The position numbers and the translations under genes are program-made. A DNA stretch of 49,012 bases from JAPLVB01 sp964353635 (GTDB taxonomy: Archaea > Aenigmatarchaeota > Aenigmatarchaeia > QMZP01), in the NCBI GenBank assembly GCA_964353635.1, contig CAYGVS010000005.1, positions 1 to 49,012 on the forward strand, given 5' to 3'. Below, piece after piece: positions 24,191 to 32,342 of the stretch. The notes under the pieces were generated by a model. That model did not search any database and was not told the origin of the DNA. It was given only the letters and a program-made list of their open reading frames with translations. The stretch's first letter is position 1, and each line of letters starts with the position of its first letter.

Positions 24191-25351
24191 CTATCCCTTC
24201 TCTGATTTATATAGCAATTCCTGCGCCTGCTCGGTGCGCTTCTCCAGCAGGAGCTCGAATATGCTCTCGAACTTCTCCGGATTCAGGCCTGCGGACTGGA
24301 GGTTCTCGCGCAGGATCTTCCTGCCGAGCTCCTGGACTGAGAGCTTGTGCTCCTCAAGGGTTTTAATGGGAAGGGTTTCGTCCTCGAAGTCCTTCTTCAT
24401 GGAGATTATGGCCTGGTCTTGGTATTTCTCCTGGAGGTCAGGGAGAGCAGCTTCTTTTCCTGACAGGCGGATGCGGATGATTGGCTTCTTTTCATGGGAC
24501 TCCTCAAGGATTCTCTCTATCTCTGCCTCTATCTCCCCGGAAGAGGGGTTCTCGAAGGAGCGGTAATAGACTTTCCTCTGACCTTGCAGCTCACGGAAGC
24601 TAAGCTCCTTTGTTGCTGTGTCAAGGATCCAGAATCCTCTTGACTGGACTGCCTCCTTGTTGAGCTGGGTCTGGATGGTTGAGCCCGGAATGAGTAAAGG
24701 TGCATCGGCATGGCTGGACTTCTGGGGCTCGTGCATGTGGCCTGCGATATACAGGTCAAAAGCTTTGGGGAGGCTCTCAAGCTCCATTGTCTTGTCTGCG
24801 TACAGGAATGGAGAGATGGACTGGTGGAGCATGAAGATGTTGAAGGCGTCTTGGATGGGTTTGGGGCTCCACTGCTCCAGGGCGGGCTCGGCATACTGGT
24901 CAGGGACCCCTGAGAGGGCCTGGACTGCGACTCGCTCCCTCCCTTTCTGGAGCACCACGCCGTTCGCATGCAGATATATCACGAAGCCGGCTTTCTCCAT
25001 ACCTTCAACAGGATTCATGAGGCCCTTTGCGCGCCTCTCATGCGTGCCGTGGATTGCAACGATTGGGATGCCTGCGGTGTTGAGCGGTGAGAATTCCGAG
25101 AGGTCCTTGCCTATGCCCTCCACGACCTTCGCCCCGCCTTCCCAGAAGTTGGTCTTCATGAAGAGCTGCATGGCGCGTATGAGCGTGTCTGTGGTCGGGA
25201 CCTTGGTGTCAAAGATGTCCCCGGCCACGAGTATGGCATCGCAGTCCGCGCTCATCTCAATGGCCTCCTGAGCGGCCTGGAAGCTGTCCTGCTCCCGCTC
25301 GCTTCCGGAAGCGTAGCCAAGGTGCATGTCTGATATTATCGAGAGCTTCAT
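24191..25351 (-). CDS. mre11: Mre11-like DNA double-strand break repair nuclease
   Basis: The 386-residue protein has the calcineurin-like phosphoesterase motifs of Mre11/SbcD in order: SDMHLGY (residues 7-13), AGDIFD, HGTHERR (GTHE where GNHE is usual), MLHQS and AGHMHEP. A helical C-terminal part (from about 290) would bind the Rad50 coiled coil. Mre11 with Rad50 opens DNA ends for HerA-NurA. Rad50 is not next to it, which is unusual for archaea; NurA (37623) and a HerA-like ATPase (45681) are elsewhere in the window. Confidence 0.93.
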   Translation of the reverse strand: MKLSIISDMHLGYASGSEREQDSFQAAQEAIEMSADCDAILVAGDIFDTKVPTTDTLIRAMQLFMKTNFWEGGAKVVEGIGKDLSEFSPLNTAGIPIVAIHGTHERRAKGLMNPVEGMEKAGFVIYLHANGVVLQKGRERVAVQALSGVPDQYAEPALEQWSPKPIQDAFNIFMLHQSISPFLYADKTMELESLPKAFDLYIAGHMHEPQKSSHADAPLLIPGSTIQTQLNKEAVQSRGFWILDTATKELSFRELQGQRKVYYRSFENPSSGEIEAEIERILEESHEKKPIIRIRLSGKEAALPDLQEKYQDQAIISMKKDFEDETLPIKTLEEHKLSVQELGRKILRENLQSAGLNPEKFESIFELLLEKRTEQAQELLYKSEKG

Positions 25352-25428
25352 GGGTAACAGTTTGAAAGCAAGGGATAAAAAGGCAGGCTGCTGCGAAAGG
25401 TAGTGATGATGAGGCGATGATTGCGGAG

Positions 25429-25704
25429 CTAATCTTGCCTTTCCCAGCGCTTCAGGTTGGGGATTATGCTCCTGGCCATGTCCTTTGCAGCTTCATCAGG
25501 CATGCCCATGTCCTCTGTGAACATTCGCGCCACGTGCTTTATCATGTCCTCCATTGTCATGTCAGGCTTGGTGAATCTTCCTTTTCTGTAGCAGAATCGG
25601 CAGTATTCCTTGCATTTTGAGAAGTCTTCCTCAGTGCCGAAATCCTCCTCCCTCTGCATAGGCATCCCGCAGCTCTGGCATATCACTGCTTCCATTTGTT
25701 CCAT
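25429..25704 (-). CDS. Zinc-ribbon protein (putative zf-ribbon_2 family)
   Basis: The 91-residue protein has CQSCGMPM at residues 9-16 and YCRFCYRKGRF at about 34-44, the double-knuckle pattern of a small family described only as putative zinc ribbon, usually followed by an MTMEDMI-type helix as here. Function unknown; likely cytoplasmic. Confidence 0.85.
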   Translation of the reverse strand: MEQMEAVICQSCGMPMQREEDFGTEEDFSKCKEYCRFCYRKGRFTKPDMTMEDMIKHVARMFTEDMGMPDEAAKDMARSIIPNLKRWERQD

Positions 25705-25740
25705 GCTTCTAATTTCCTCCGGGCTTAAAATGCTTTTCTG

Positions 25741-26940
25741 CTATTTTACCAGGAACAGCAGAAGAAGTGAGAACATCCCTGCAGCGAAGAAGGCTATTGA
25801 AAAGAAGTTCTGCACATCCAGTAGTAGAGCTGTGGATGCCAGGAGCACGAAGGTCACGCGGCCTGAGGCAAGCCACACGTCGCGAAAGGTTACCCAGTTT
25901 ATCACCCTATCCTTCTTGGCGCGGCCGCAGAATTCTGAGTATATGGGAAGGCTTACTAGAGTAGTGAATATGCCTGCCAGCAGGGATATCAGTATGGCCT
26001 CCAGTGGGGTGGTGGTGGATATCCTGACTATGCATGTGAGGGTGTAACCCAGGGCCCCAATTATGAGGATGTTCCTTCTTCTCCTGGAATTGGAGCTCAC
26101 GTTCCCCACGAAGAACGTGAATACAGCCATGCCTGCACCGAAGAGCGTGGCGGAGAGGCCCATGGATATCAGGCCGAACTTCTGGAATATGAAGACGTTC
26201 CATGTCAGGAACTCGTTCGAGAATATCACACCCTGGATGAGGAAGAGAAGGGAGAACCTCTTGTCAAGGAAGAGCCATTCCCCTTTCCTCACCGAGAACT
26301 TCTCTTTGTAGTCGCCTGTGAGGAGGAAGGGTATCTGGGAGATTATGACCAGGGATATCACTATCACGAAAAGCATGGGGAAGCCCAGGACCGTGAGTAT
26401 GAACGCGCTTATGAGCGGGGCTACTGTGGCTGATATCTGGGGCAGGGCATTGAGGTAGCCTATCTGCTTGGACTGGCTGGAGTCGCTCGTGTTCTTCACG
26501 AACTCCGCGTTCGTGGACACCCAGTAGAGTATGGAGGAAAATCCTCCCAGCAGTGCTATGAACAGGATTATGGAGGACAAGTATTCTATGAAAAGGAGGG
26601 TGGAAAAGAAAACTATGAGCAGGGGAGCCCGGTAGATTATGGTGTGCTTGAAGCCTATCTTGGAGGATATCTCCGCGGCTATGGGTGTGAAGAGGAACAT
26701 CGCACCCCAGTACACGAGCATGAAGGTGAAGGATTCCAGGACAGAGAAGCCGTTATCCAGGAGATATATGGGGATGAAGATGCTTACCAGGGATATGGCA
26801 AAGGTCTCTATAACCTGGTTGAAGTAAATCTCGTGGAGGTCGTCCTTGAGCCTAGAAAGCTCGAACATGTTCTTGAGCTGGCGGTACATGATTTTCGACC
26901 TTATGAACTTGTGACAGAAGGCAACAAGAGTCGCCTTCAT
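25741..26940 (-). CDS. MFS transporter
   Basis: The protein has up to 399 residues and 11-12 membrane helices, arranged in two six-helix halves separated by a loop around residue 205 (GDYKEKFSVRKGEW). It fits a major facilitator; the substrate is unknown. ATG 26940 lies 30 bp after an AAATATAAGC box, so it is the likely start. But the first 17 codons coincide with a GAAG micro-palindrome (26917-26938), and ATG 26889 (MYRQLKNMFELSRL) is a plausible original start. Divergent from the epimerase-like gene. Confidence 0.88.
   Translation of the reverse strand: MKATLVAFCHKFIRSKIMYRQLKNMFELSRLKDDLHEIYFNQVIETFAISLVSIFIPIYLLDNGFSVLESFTFMLVYWGAMFLFTPIAAEISSKIGFKHTIIYRAPLLIVFFSTLLFIEYLSSIILFIALLGGFSSILYWVSTNAEFVKNTSDSSQSKQIGYLNALPQISATVAPLISAFILTVLGFPMLFVIVISLVIISQIPFLLTGDYKEKFSVRKGEWLFLDKRFSLLFLIQGVIFSNEFLTWNVFIFQKFGLISMGLSATLFGAGMAVFTFFVGNVSSNSRRRRNILIIGALGYTLTCIVRISTTTPLEAILISLLAGIFTTLVSLPIYSEFCGRAKKDRVINWVTFRDVWLASGRVTFVLLASTALLLDVQNFFSIAFFAAGMFSLLLLFLVK
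26917..26938. repeat. GAAG micro-palindrome at the start of the MFS gene
   Basis: On the plus strand the arms are GAAGGCAAC and GTCGCCTTC around AAGA; in the mRNA all nine pairs form if one G-U is allowed. The loop (TCTT on the minus strand) is the same as in the unit at 10797. It begins two bases after the start-codon A and could block translation. Confidence 0.6.
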
Positions 26941-27007
26941 TTATATTTATTTCTTTGCTGACTGTGCTTATATTTGGTTTTTTATTTGTTTGTGCCAATT
27001 CTTTGAC

Positions 27008-27775
27008 ATGAAGATAGGCGCATCCACTCTTTATGGAATTCTTAGCAGGACTCCCCTGGAAGCGGCCAGTGAGCTCAAAAACTACGGAATCGCTGCAGTG
27101 GAGATAATGCAGGAATATAGGCATGACACAATCTCGAAGAGCGATTCCAGAAAAATGAGGAAGCTGGACCTGGATTATTCCGTGCATCTTCCATTTCAGG
27201 AGCTTTGTTTCGCCCACCCGAATCCTGAAATAAGGAAGGCCTGCTTCAAGCAGGTCAGGAAAGGCCTGGAGATTGCTGCAGGGATTGGGGCAAAGGAATG
27301 TGTCATGCACGGAGGTAAGATACCTCAGGATTATCTTAAGGTTGACGGAAGGTGGAACAGGATTAGTGATTTCCTTGACTTCTTTTCTGTCGAGTTTGAC
27401 AATGTTATGAATGAAGCGGATTATCTGGGCATCAACGTCTTTCTTGAGAACATGTCCCAAAAAGAATGGCTTTTCGGGGAGTATGGCGATTTCGAGGATA
27501 TGAGGATTCCTGATGCGGGCTTCTGCTTGGATATACCACATTCCCTCAGGCAGGGCCATCTTGAGCTTTATTTGAAGAACAAGAAGATAGACCATGTCCA
27601 CATAAGCGACAGTCGGCCAGGATATGATGACCATTGCGCTGTAGGAAATGGGAAACTTCCGCTTAAGGAAGCTGTAGAGAAGCTGAAGCAAAAAGGCTAT
27701 GATGGAAAGGTCATTGTGGAATGCTTTACAGTTAGGGATACCCTGAAATCAGTGGATAGGCTTAGGGAATGGTAA
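27008..27775 (+). CDS. Sugar phosphate isomerase/epimerase-like TIM barrel
   Basis: The 255-residue protein belongs to the xylose-isomerase-like/AP endonuclease 2 TIM-barrel superfamily: MKIGASTLY at the first strand, LDYSVHLPF, ECVMHGGK, VFLENMSQKEW, GFCLDIPH, DHVHISDSRPGYDDH and VIVECF. Glu and His residues at strand ends are the expected metal ligands. Whether it is an epimerase or an endonuclease IV-like enzyme cannot be said. ATG 27008 is preferred over the upstream TTG because it begins at the first strand. Confidence 0.85.
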   Translation: MKIGASTLYGILSRTPLEAASELKNYGIAAVEIMQEYRHDTISKSDSRKMRKLDLDYSVHLPFQELCFAHPNPEIRKACFKQVRKGLEIAAGIGAKECVMHGGKIPQDYLKVDGRWNRISDFLDFFSVEFDNVMNEADYLGINVFLENMSQKEWLFGEYGDFEDMRIPDAGFCLDIPHSLRQGHLELYLKNKKIDHVHISDSRPGYDDHCAVGNGKLPLKEAVEKLKQKGYDGKVIVECFTVRDTLKSVDRLREW

Positions 27776-27795
27776 AAAAGAAGTAATTGATTGGC

Positions 27796-28059
27796 TTACT
27801 TTTCCACGATGTCCAGCTTCGTGCTTATGGCCGTTCCCGGAAGGCCTTTCGGGAACCTGGCCCGGACAATGCCGTTGTTGCCGTGGGTGCTTGCAATCTT
27901 GCCGAAAATCTGCTTCTTCCCGGGAGTTGTCCAGATAACCCTCTTGCCTATGTACCTGGATGCGAGCTCCCTGGTGTCCACGCCTTCTATCTGCACGAGC
28001 AGCTGGTTGCCGTGCATGGTGTGGATGCCTCTCCTGTAGCTGACTATGGTCGCTTTCAT
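27796..28059 (-). CDS. rpl35ae: Ribosomal protein L35Ae (eL33)
   Basis: The 87-residue protein has the L35Ae core: ASRYIGKRVIWTTPGKK, FGKIASTHGNNGIVRARF and KGLPGTAIST. It is a large-subunit protein shared by archaea and eukaryotes. CTATTTAAACC 25 bp before the ATG suggests a leaderless mRNA, and the promoter is back to back with that of the methyltransferase gene. Confidence 0.95.
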   Translation of the reverse strand: MKATIVSYRRGIHTMHGNQLLVQIEGVDTRELASRYIGKRVIWTTPGKKQIFGKIASTHGNNGIVRARFPKGLPGTAISTKLDIVEK

Positions 28060-28142
28060 AGGTAAGAGATTGGCAGGATAGGTTTAAATAGGTTAATTTA
28101 GCATGGCGATGCGGTTTTATTTAGGGAGTGGAAATAAGTCTT

Positions 28143-28841
28143 ATGCCCACCGAGACCCTCTACCAGAGGACAGCGGACGTGTATGATGTCAGGCACAGCT
28201 CCCCCACCACTGAGAGGGTGCGCATCCTGGAGAAGGCTCTTATCAGGAAGTACGCGAGAGGGAAGACCCTGGACGTGGGCTGTGGGACTGGATATCACCT
28301 GGATTTGGTAAAGGATATTATTGGGCTGGACCCCAGCAAGGAGATGCTTGAGAAGGCCAAGTTCAAAGGCAAGAAGCTTGTCATTGGCAAGGGAGAGAAA
28401 CTGCCTTTTCCAGATTCGAATTTTGATACCGTGCTCTGCCTCTTTTCTGTCCTGAATGTTTGTGATGCGGAGAAAACTGCAAAAGAAATTCAGAGGGTTC
28501 TGAAGCCTGGAGGGGTTGCAATAGTCTCCGTGACGAGCGTGTGGGATCACACGAACATGCCTTTCTGGAAGAAGCGGAGGATAGACCCGGAGAGGTTCAG
28601 AGTGAAGAATTTCAGGGTTTCAGGTGAGAGGGCTAAGCTCAGACTGTTCACGAAGAGGGATTTCCTGGGGCTTTTCCCGGGGTTTAAGCTGTTGAAGTTT
28701 GACGGGATTTATTCTATCGTGAAGCCGAGGTGGAATAATTTCAGGGGTTTCTCTGTTTGGGAGAAATTCCTGCTGGGGGTGGAGAGGCTGTTCCCGAAGG
28801 ATTACGGTTGTATGTATTTCGGGGTGTTTAGGAAGGATTAG
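28143..28841 (+). CDS. Class I SAM-dependent methyltransferase
   Basis: The 232-residue protein has LDVGCGTGYHLDLV (motif I, about residues 44-57), IGLDPSKEMLEKA (motif II), FDTVLCLFSVLN (motif IV) and RVLKPGG (post-motif). It resembles UbiE/Coq5-like small-molecule or tRNA-modifying methyltransferases; the substrate is open. The C-terminal part with RLFTKRDFLGLFPGFKLL is like the Trm9/ABH8-type family, so a tRNA wobble-uridine target is possible. ATG 28143 is 26 bp after a GTTTTATTTA box. Confidence 0.87.
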   Translation: MPTETLYQRTADVYDVRHSSPTTERVRILEKALIRKYARGKTLDVGCGTGYHLDLVKDIIGLDPSKEMLEKAKFKGKKLVIGKGEKLPFPDSNFDTVLCLFSVLNVCDAEKTAKEIQRVLKPGGVAIVSVTSVWDHTNMPFWKKRRIDPERFRVKNFRVSGERAKLRLFTKRDFLGLFPGFKLLKFDGIYSIVKPRWNNFRGFSVWEKFLLGVERLFPKDYGCMYFGVFRKD

Positions 28842-29128
28842 CGGAATCCTTCTATATAAGTTTCTATAGCTTTTCTCACAGAGGGTTTGATTTTATAAAC
28901 GCTTTCAGCACCTGTTGGGTAACATCTAACTTCATGTTTACGTAAACAAAAGCCTAAACCCTCTCTAAATTCATCTGGGGTCATGTCATCTTTTGTGACT
29001 TCTTTTAACCTAGATTCTGTAAGACCTTTCTTGTTGGGGTCAAAGAAATAGAAAGCCGCCTGCAGCCTTGTTGCTTTACCTGCCAACTTATATCTTTCGG
29101 TTTTTCTAAACTCCTCAAAATCGGCCAT
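28838..29128 (-). CDS. Small protein of unknown function
   Basis: The 96-residue soluble protein is rich in charged residues (MADFEEFRKTERYKLAGKAT at the start) and has four Cys-free helices plus LGFCLRKHEVRCYP. It overlaps the convergent methyltransferase gene by 4 nt. ATTTATTCTTAATC about 25 bp before the ATG supports the start. I recognise no family. Confidence 0.65.
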   Translation of the reverse strand: MADFEEFRKTERYKLAGKATRLQAAFYFFDPNKKGLTESRLKEVTKDDMTPDEFREGLGFCLRKHEVRCYPTGAESVYKIKPSVRKAIETYIEGFR

Positions 29129-29217
29129 GAATACTATTTGGAGATTAAGAATAAATTCTAATATAGTTCAGGCTTTCAGCAACATTCAATTTTAACCCGC
29201 CTACCCAATAATATACC

Positions 29218-29757
29218 ATGCCCTTCTGGAAGGACTTCGATGAGATACTTACAGCGGAGATGGCTTCCACGGCTGGCGGGCTGATAGCAGGAACCATGCT
29301 CGCATTCATCACGAATCAGATAGAACTCATACCTGCGCTGCTGATTTTCCTGCCCGGCTTCCTGGAGATGAGAGGCAATATAAGCGGAAGCCTTGCGGCC
29401 AGGCTGAGCTCCGGGCTTTACTTAGGGGCTGAGAGGCCCAGGCTTAGGAGGAACAGGATACTCAAGGGTAATGTGGCAGCTGCCATGATCCTGGCGATTG
29501 TGGTAAGCATCATATTGGGAGTTGTAGCGTTTTTTGCCAACATGGCCTTCTTTGGGATTCTGGATTACAGGATAATCGGGATAGCCCTCATAGCAGGTCT
29601 TCTTTCCAACATAGTGGAGATACCCATTGCTGTGCTCACCACATTCTGGCTCTTCAGGCACGGCCATGACCCCAACAACATAATGGGGCCTTACGTTACG
29701 ACCACTGGTGACATAAGCAGCATAATCGCGATATTCATAGCCATAGTGATCATATGA
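29218..29757 (+). CDS. MgtE-like divalent cation transporter, first half
   Basis: The 179-residue membrane protein matches one repeat of the MgtE/SLC41 transmembrane domain: MASTAGGLIAGTML, FLPGFLEMRGNISGSLAARLSS (the MgtE signature, in broken form), and GHDPNNIMGPYVTTTGDISSI, the ion-path segment. It has five helices. It overlaps the next gene by ATGA, and the two half-proteins presumably pair as a heterodimer. Magnesium is the likely ion; the cytoplasmic N and CBS domains of bacterial MgtE are absent. Confidence 0.87.
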   Translation: MPFWKDFDEILTAEMASTAGGLIAGTMLAFITNQIELIPALLIFLPGFLEMRGNISGSLAARLSSGLYLGAERPRLRRNRILKGNVAAAMILAIVVSIILGVVAFFANMAFFGILDYRIIGIALIAGLLSNIVEIPIAVLTTFWLFRHGHDPNNIMGPYVTTTGDISSIIAIFIAIVII

Positions 29758-30452
29758 GCCAACATAGGAAAAGTGTGCTGGAGAAGGTAAGGAGGGTGAA
29801 GAGGCATGAGCACCATCCAATCCTCCATCACGTACACAGGAAGTACGGGATATCCAGGAAGACCCTGTTCTACATGAAGGAATACGGCCCGCGCTCGCAT
29901 GTGGCTCATGTCATAGTGAAGGAAAGCCTCAAGATACTTGTGATGGCATCCATCATAAGCTCAATAGGAGGGATAAGCCTCCAGTCCATGGAATCCAAGC
30001 TCCTCACCATAATACCCCTGCTCATACTCGTGCCTGCCATGAATAATATGGTGGGGGATTTTGGCTGCATAGTCTCTTCCAAGTTCACCACTATGCTTTA
30101 CCTGGGAAAGGTGAACCAGAGGTGGTGGAAGTCAAGGCACCTGCACAGGCTCTTCCTAGTGATTATGATATCCTCATTCATAATGTCCGTTTTCATAGGG
30201 GTGGCCGCTTCAGTGATAGGCTACTGGAGAGGCTTCTCCCTGAGCTTCGAGGTGTTCCTGAAGATACTTTCCATAGCCGTGTTTTCAAACCTCATTCTAG
30301 TCGGTGTCATATTCACTGTCTCTATAATTGGCGGGCTGGCCATATACAGGAAAAAGGAGGACCCCAATAATTTCCTGATACCGATTGCGACCAGCGTGGC
30401 AGACCTGCTTAACCTGGTCATTTTCGCGCTGCTGGTGGGGATGCTGTTCTAA
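29754..30452 (+). CDS. MgtE-like divalent cation transporter, second half
   Basis: The 232-residue protein begins with a basic, His-rich cytoplasmic region (HRKSVLEKVRRVKRHEHHPILHH in broken form), then five helices. LVPAMNNMVGDFGCIVSSKFTTMLYLG and EDPNNFLIPIATSVADLLNL are the counterparts of the ion-path motifs of the first half. The ATGA overlap implies translational coupling and fixed stoichiometry. The His-rich N-terminus could sense metal. Confidence 0.87.
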   Translation: MSQHRKSVLEKVRRVKRHEHHPILHHVHRKYGISRKTLFYMKEYGPRSHVAHVIVKESLKILVMASIISSIGGISLQSMESKLLTIIPLLILVPAMNNMVGDFGCIVSSKFTTMLYLGKVNQRWWKSRHLHRLFLVIMISSFIMSVFIGVAASVIGYWRGFSLSFEVFLKILSIAVFSNLILVGVIFTVSIIGGLAIYRKKEDPNNFLIPIATSVADLLNLVIFALLVGMLF

Positions 30453-30570
30453 GCTCTCCCTTCATCCTCAGATAATCCTCAACAGTCCACTTCCAGGAGC
30501 ATGCGCTCTGCATCATTTCTTCCATATTTTTGTCGGATTTCAGGGCGTATTTCTTGAAAGCTGGATTCAA
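30418..30570 (-). CDS. Possible small ORF overlapping taw2 and mgtE ends
   Basis: A TTG at 30570 overlaps the taw2 stop (TTGA). The frame reads NPAFKKYALKSDKNMEEMM, then QSACSWKWTVEDYLRMKGELR, 50 codons in all, ending antisense inside the MgtE gene. ATG 30525 is an alternative start. The amino acid composition looks protein-like and would explain the 115-bp gap between the genes. It is short and unproven. Confidence 0.35.
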   Translation of the reverse strand: MNPAFKKYALKSDKNMEEMMQSACSWKWTVEDYLRMKGELRTASPPAARK

Positions 30571-31331
30571 GTCTTTCTGAACTCCGCGTCTACAACCACG
30601 TGGAATATCCCCGGAGCGTACTGCTTCACGACCCTCTTCTCCATGCGGATTGGATAGAACCCGGACTTCTGGGAATGCCCTCTAAGTATCCTTTCTGAGG
30701 CTTCCCATAAATCAGCCTTCCTGAACAGGTCGTGGTAGTGGATTATGCCATTTGGTTTCAGCAGCCTGAAGGCCGCCTCAAGGAACCTCTCGGTGCCGGG
30801 GAAGTATCCCATCACAATCCTGTCAGCTTTTTCCGGCAGCTTGACTATGCGGCAGTCGCCAAGGACTGGGATGACCTTCCCCAAGAACTTGTTCAGCCTT
30901 ATGTTCTCTTTTAGGAATCGGAATGAAACAGGATTGAGCTCGATGGAGTAAATCCTTCCAGCAACTGATTTGCCGAGCGGGATTGAGAAATAGCCTATCC
31001 CCGCGAACATGTCCACGATGATTTCCCCGGGCTTCACAAGAGGGGGGAGGCGGCCGCGCTCGGCAACATTGCCCTTTGAGAACATGACCTTCTGGATATC
31101 CAGCTTGTAGAGGCAGCCATTCTCCTTATGTATGGTCACGGGATTCTTCTGGCCGGAAACCCAGGAAACCTTGGGGGTGCGGAAATCCCCTGATACAAAG
31201 CCGGAATACCTGTAAACGGATTTTATCGCTGAATGCTTCGCTAAAATATTCTGGGACTGCAGCCTGGCCTCCTTTGGGGAGAGGCCTGACTTGAGGATGG
31301 CTATGTTCCCTATGATCTGGAAGCCTGGCAT
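30567..31331 (-). CDS. taw2: Wyosine-pathway aminocarboxypropyltransferase-like (Taw2)
   Basis: The 254-residue Trm5/Tyw2-family protein has GFQIIGNIAIL, VTIHKENGCLYKLDIQKVMFS, FAGIGYFSIPL (motif I), YSIELNPVSF (motif II) and the loop IVMGYFPGTERFL. The MGY loop in place of NPP/PLP is typical of Taw2/Tyw2, which transfers the aminocarboxypropyl group of SAM to imG-14 on tRNA-Phe, after Trm5 and Taw1. The Trm5-like gene at 4439 would give the first step. Taw1 is not in the window. Confidence 0.82.
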   Translation of the reverse strand: MPGFQIIGNIAILKSGLSPKEARLQSQNILAKHSAIKSVYRYSGFVSGDFRTPKVSWVSGQKNPVTIHKENGCLYKLDIQKVMFSKGNVAERGRLPPLVKPGEIIVDMFAGIGYFSIPLGKSVAGRIYSIELNPVSFRFLKENIRLNKFLGKVIPVLGDCRIVKLPEKADRIVMGYFPGTERFLEAAFRLLKPNGIIHYHDLFRKADLWEASERILRGHSQKSGFYPIRMEKRVVKQYAPGIFHVVVDAEFRKT

Positions 31332-31468
31332 ATCATATCTTAGGAAAGGTGGAATAAAAGATTGCTAAGCTCGATGGCAGGCTTCTAGCATTATTATATG
31401 CAATATTTCTGCTCTTGCTGGAAGATGCTTCAAGTTATCAGGTATCTTTGGTTTTCTAAAGAAATAAC
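31332..31468. other. Intergenic gap of 137 bp
   Basis: It holds the taw2 promoter region and the L31e 3' flank. I see no gene or clear hairpin in it. Confidence 0.5.
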
Positions 31469-32077
31469 TCACTGCTCTAAAAGAACTTCCTGCTCTATCT
31501 CTTCCTGGGTCTTTTCCAAGGAAGGCTCTCCCTTGGGCTTTTTCTCTTCCAGCTTTGCTTCAGCCTTTTCTACGACCTTTTCTTCAGGCGGCTTGGGGAT
31601 TTCTTCCTTCTTTTCCTTAGCTGGCTCTGAATCCTTCTTGGCTTCTTCCCTTCTTCTCTTTGTAGATTCCTCGCCTGAAGGCGAACGTTCCTTGGAAGGC
31701 GACTTGTCGCCTTCTTCCTTCTGTTCCGCCTTCCTTTTCAGTCGTTCCCTGAGACCGGCCTTCTTTGCTTTGCTATCTTTCTTTGGCCTTTCAACCTCAC
31801 CTATCATGCTCGCGAGTATCTTCCCGTCCTTGTCAGAGCTCACCTTAATCTTGAGCTTTGCGGGGGGGTTGTGGATGCCTCGCTTCCACAGGCTCTCGTT
31901 CAGCTGCTGGGAGATGGAAACATTGGATGGGTCTGATTTCATGTGCTTCGCGAGGAAAGACCTTACCTGCTTGATAGAGCGCTTCATCTTGAGGCTCTTC
32001 GGGGATTTCACCTGAGTCTGCCTGAGTGGGATTATCATTATCTTCTCGGCTTCTTGCGATTTGCTGTCCTCTGCCAT
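31469..32077 (-). CDS. rpl31e: Ribosomal protein L31e with a long charged tail
   Basis: Residues 1-90 are L31e (eL31): IMIIPLRQTQVKSPKS, VRSFLAKHMKSDPSNVSISQ, LNESLWKRGIHNPP and KLKIKVSSDKDGKILASM. Residues 91-202 form an extra Lys/Glu-rich disordered tail not found in ordinary archaeal L31e (about 90 residues in all). Part of the tail is encoded by GAAG palindromes (31671-31714). The tail may be a real extension or the result of repeat insertion and frame drift. It follows L39e by 11 nt in an operon. Confidence 0.85.
   Translation of the reverse strand: MAEDSKSQEAEKIMIIPLRQTQVKSPKSLKMKRSIKQVRSFLAKHMKSDPSNVSISQQLNESLWKRGIHNPPAKLKIKVSSDKDGKILASMIGEVERPKKDSKAKKAGLRERLKRKAEQKEEGDKSPSKERSPSGEESTKRRREEAKKDSEPAKEKKEEIPKPPEEKVVEKAEAKLEEKKPKGEPSLEKTQEEIEQEVLLEQ
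31671..31714. repeat. GAAG palindromes inside the L31e tail
   Basis: TCGCCTGAAGGCGA at 31671-31684 is one palindrome. GAAGGCGAC (31695-31703), TT and GTCGCCTTC (31706-31714) is a perfect 9-bp-arm unit. Both encode part of the extra tail (SPSGE and GDKSPSK regions). Confidence 0.65.
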
Positions 32078-32088
32078 AATATCCCTTA

Positions 32089-32256
32089 TCAGAGCTTGAG
32101 CTTGTCCCTTCTCCAGTTCCTTGTCCTGACCTTGATCCTTCGGCTCCTGGCCCTCTTCAGGCTGAACTTCTTAATGTCCGCCCATCTTGGGGCTGACCTG
32201 ACCTTGCCTTTGGAGGCCATCTTCAGCTTCAGGCCCAGCGGTTTGTTCCTGCTCAT
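32089..32256 (-). CDS. rpl39e: Ribosomal protein L39e (eL39)
   Basis: The 55-residue protein starts MSRNKPLGLKLKMASKGK and ends RTRNWRRDKLKL, the signature ends of L39e. The middle (SAPRWADIKKFSLKRARSRR) is divergent. It lines the peptide exit tunnel. It is upstream of and co-transcribed with L31e, the standard archaeal pairing. It was missed by ORF length filters because of its small size. Confidence 0.92.
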   Translation of the reverse strand: MSRNKPLGLKLKMASKGKVRSAPRWADIKKFSLKRARSRRIKVRTRNWRRDKLKL

Positions 32257-32342
32257 AAAATCACGTTGCTAACTAGATAGGCAGCTAGTGTATATAAGCT
32301 TGCGGGTTTTTCTCAAAAAGCCTGCTGGATTTCACAGAGGGA

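Noticed and set aside
26852..27691. 279-codon frame antisense to the epimerase-like gene
   Set aside because: Both flanking genes on the opposite frames are well supported and this frame covers their promoters.
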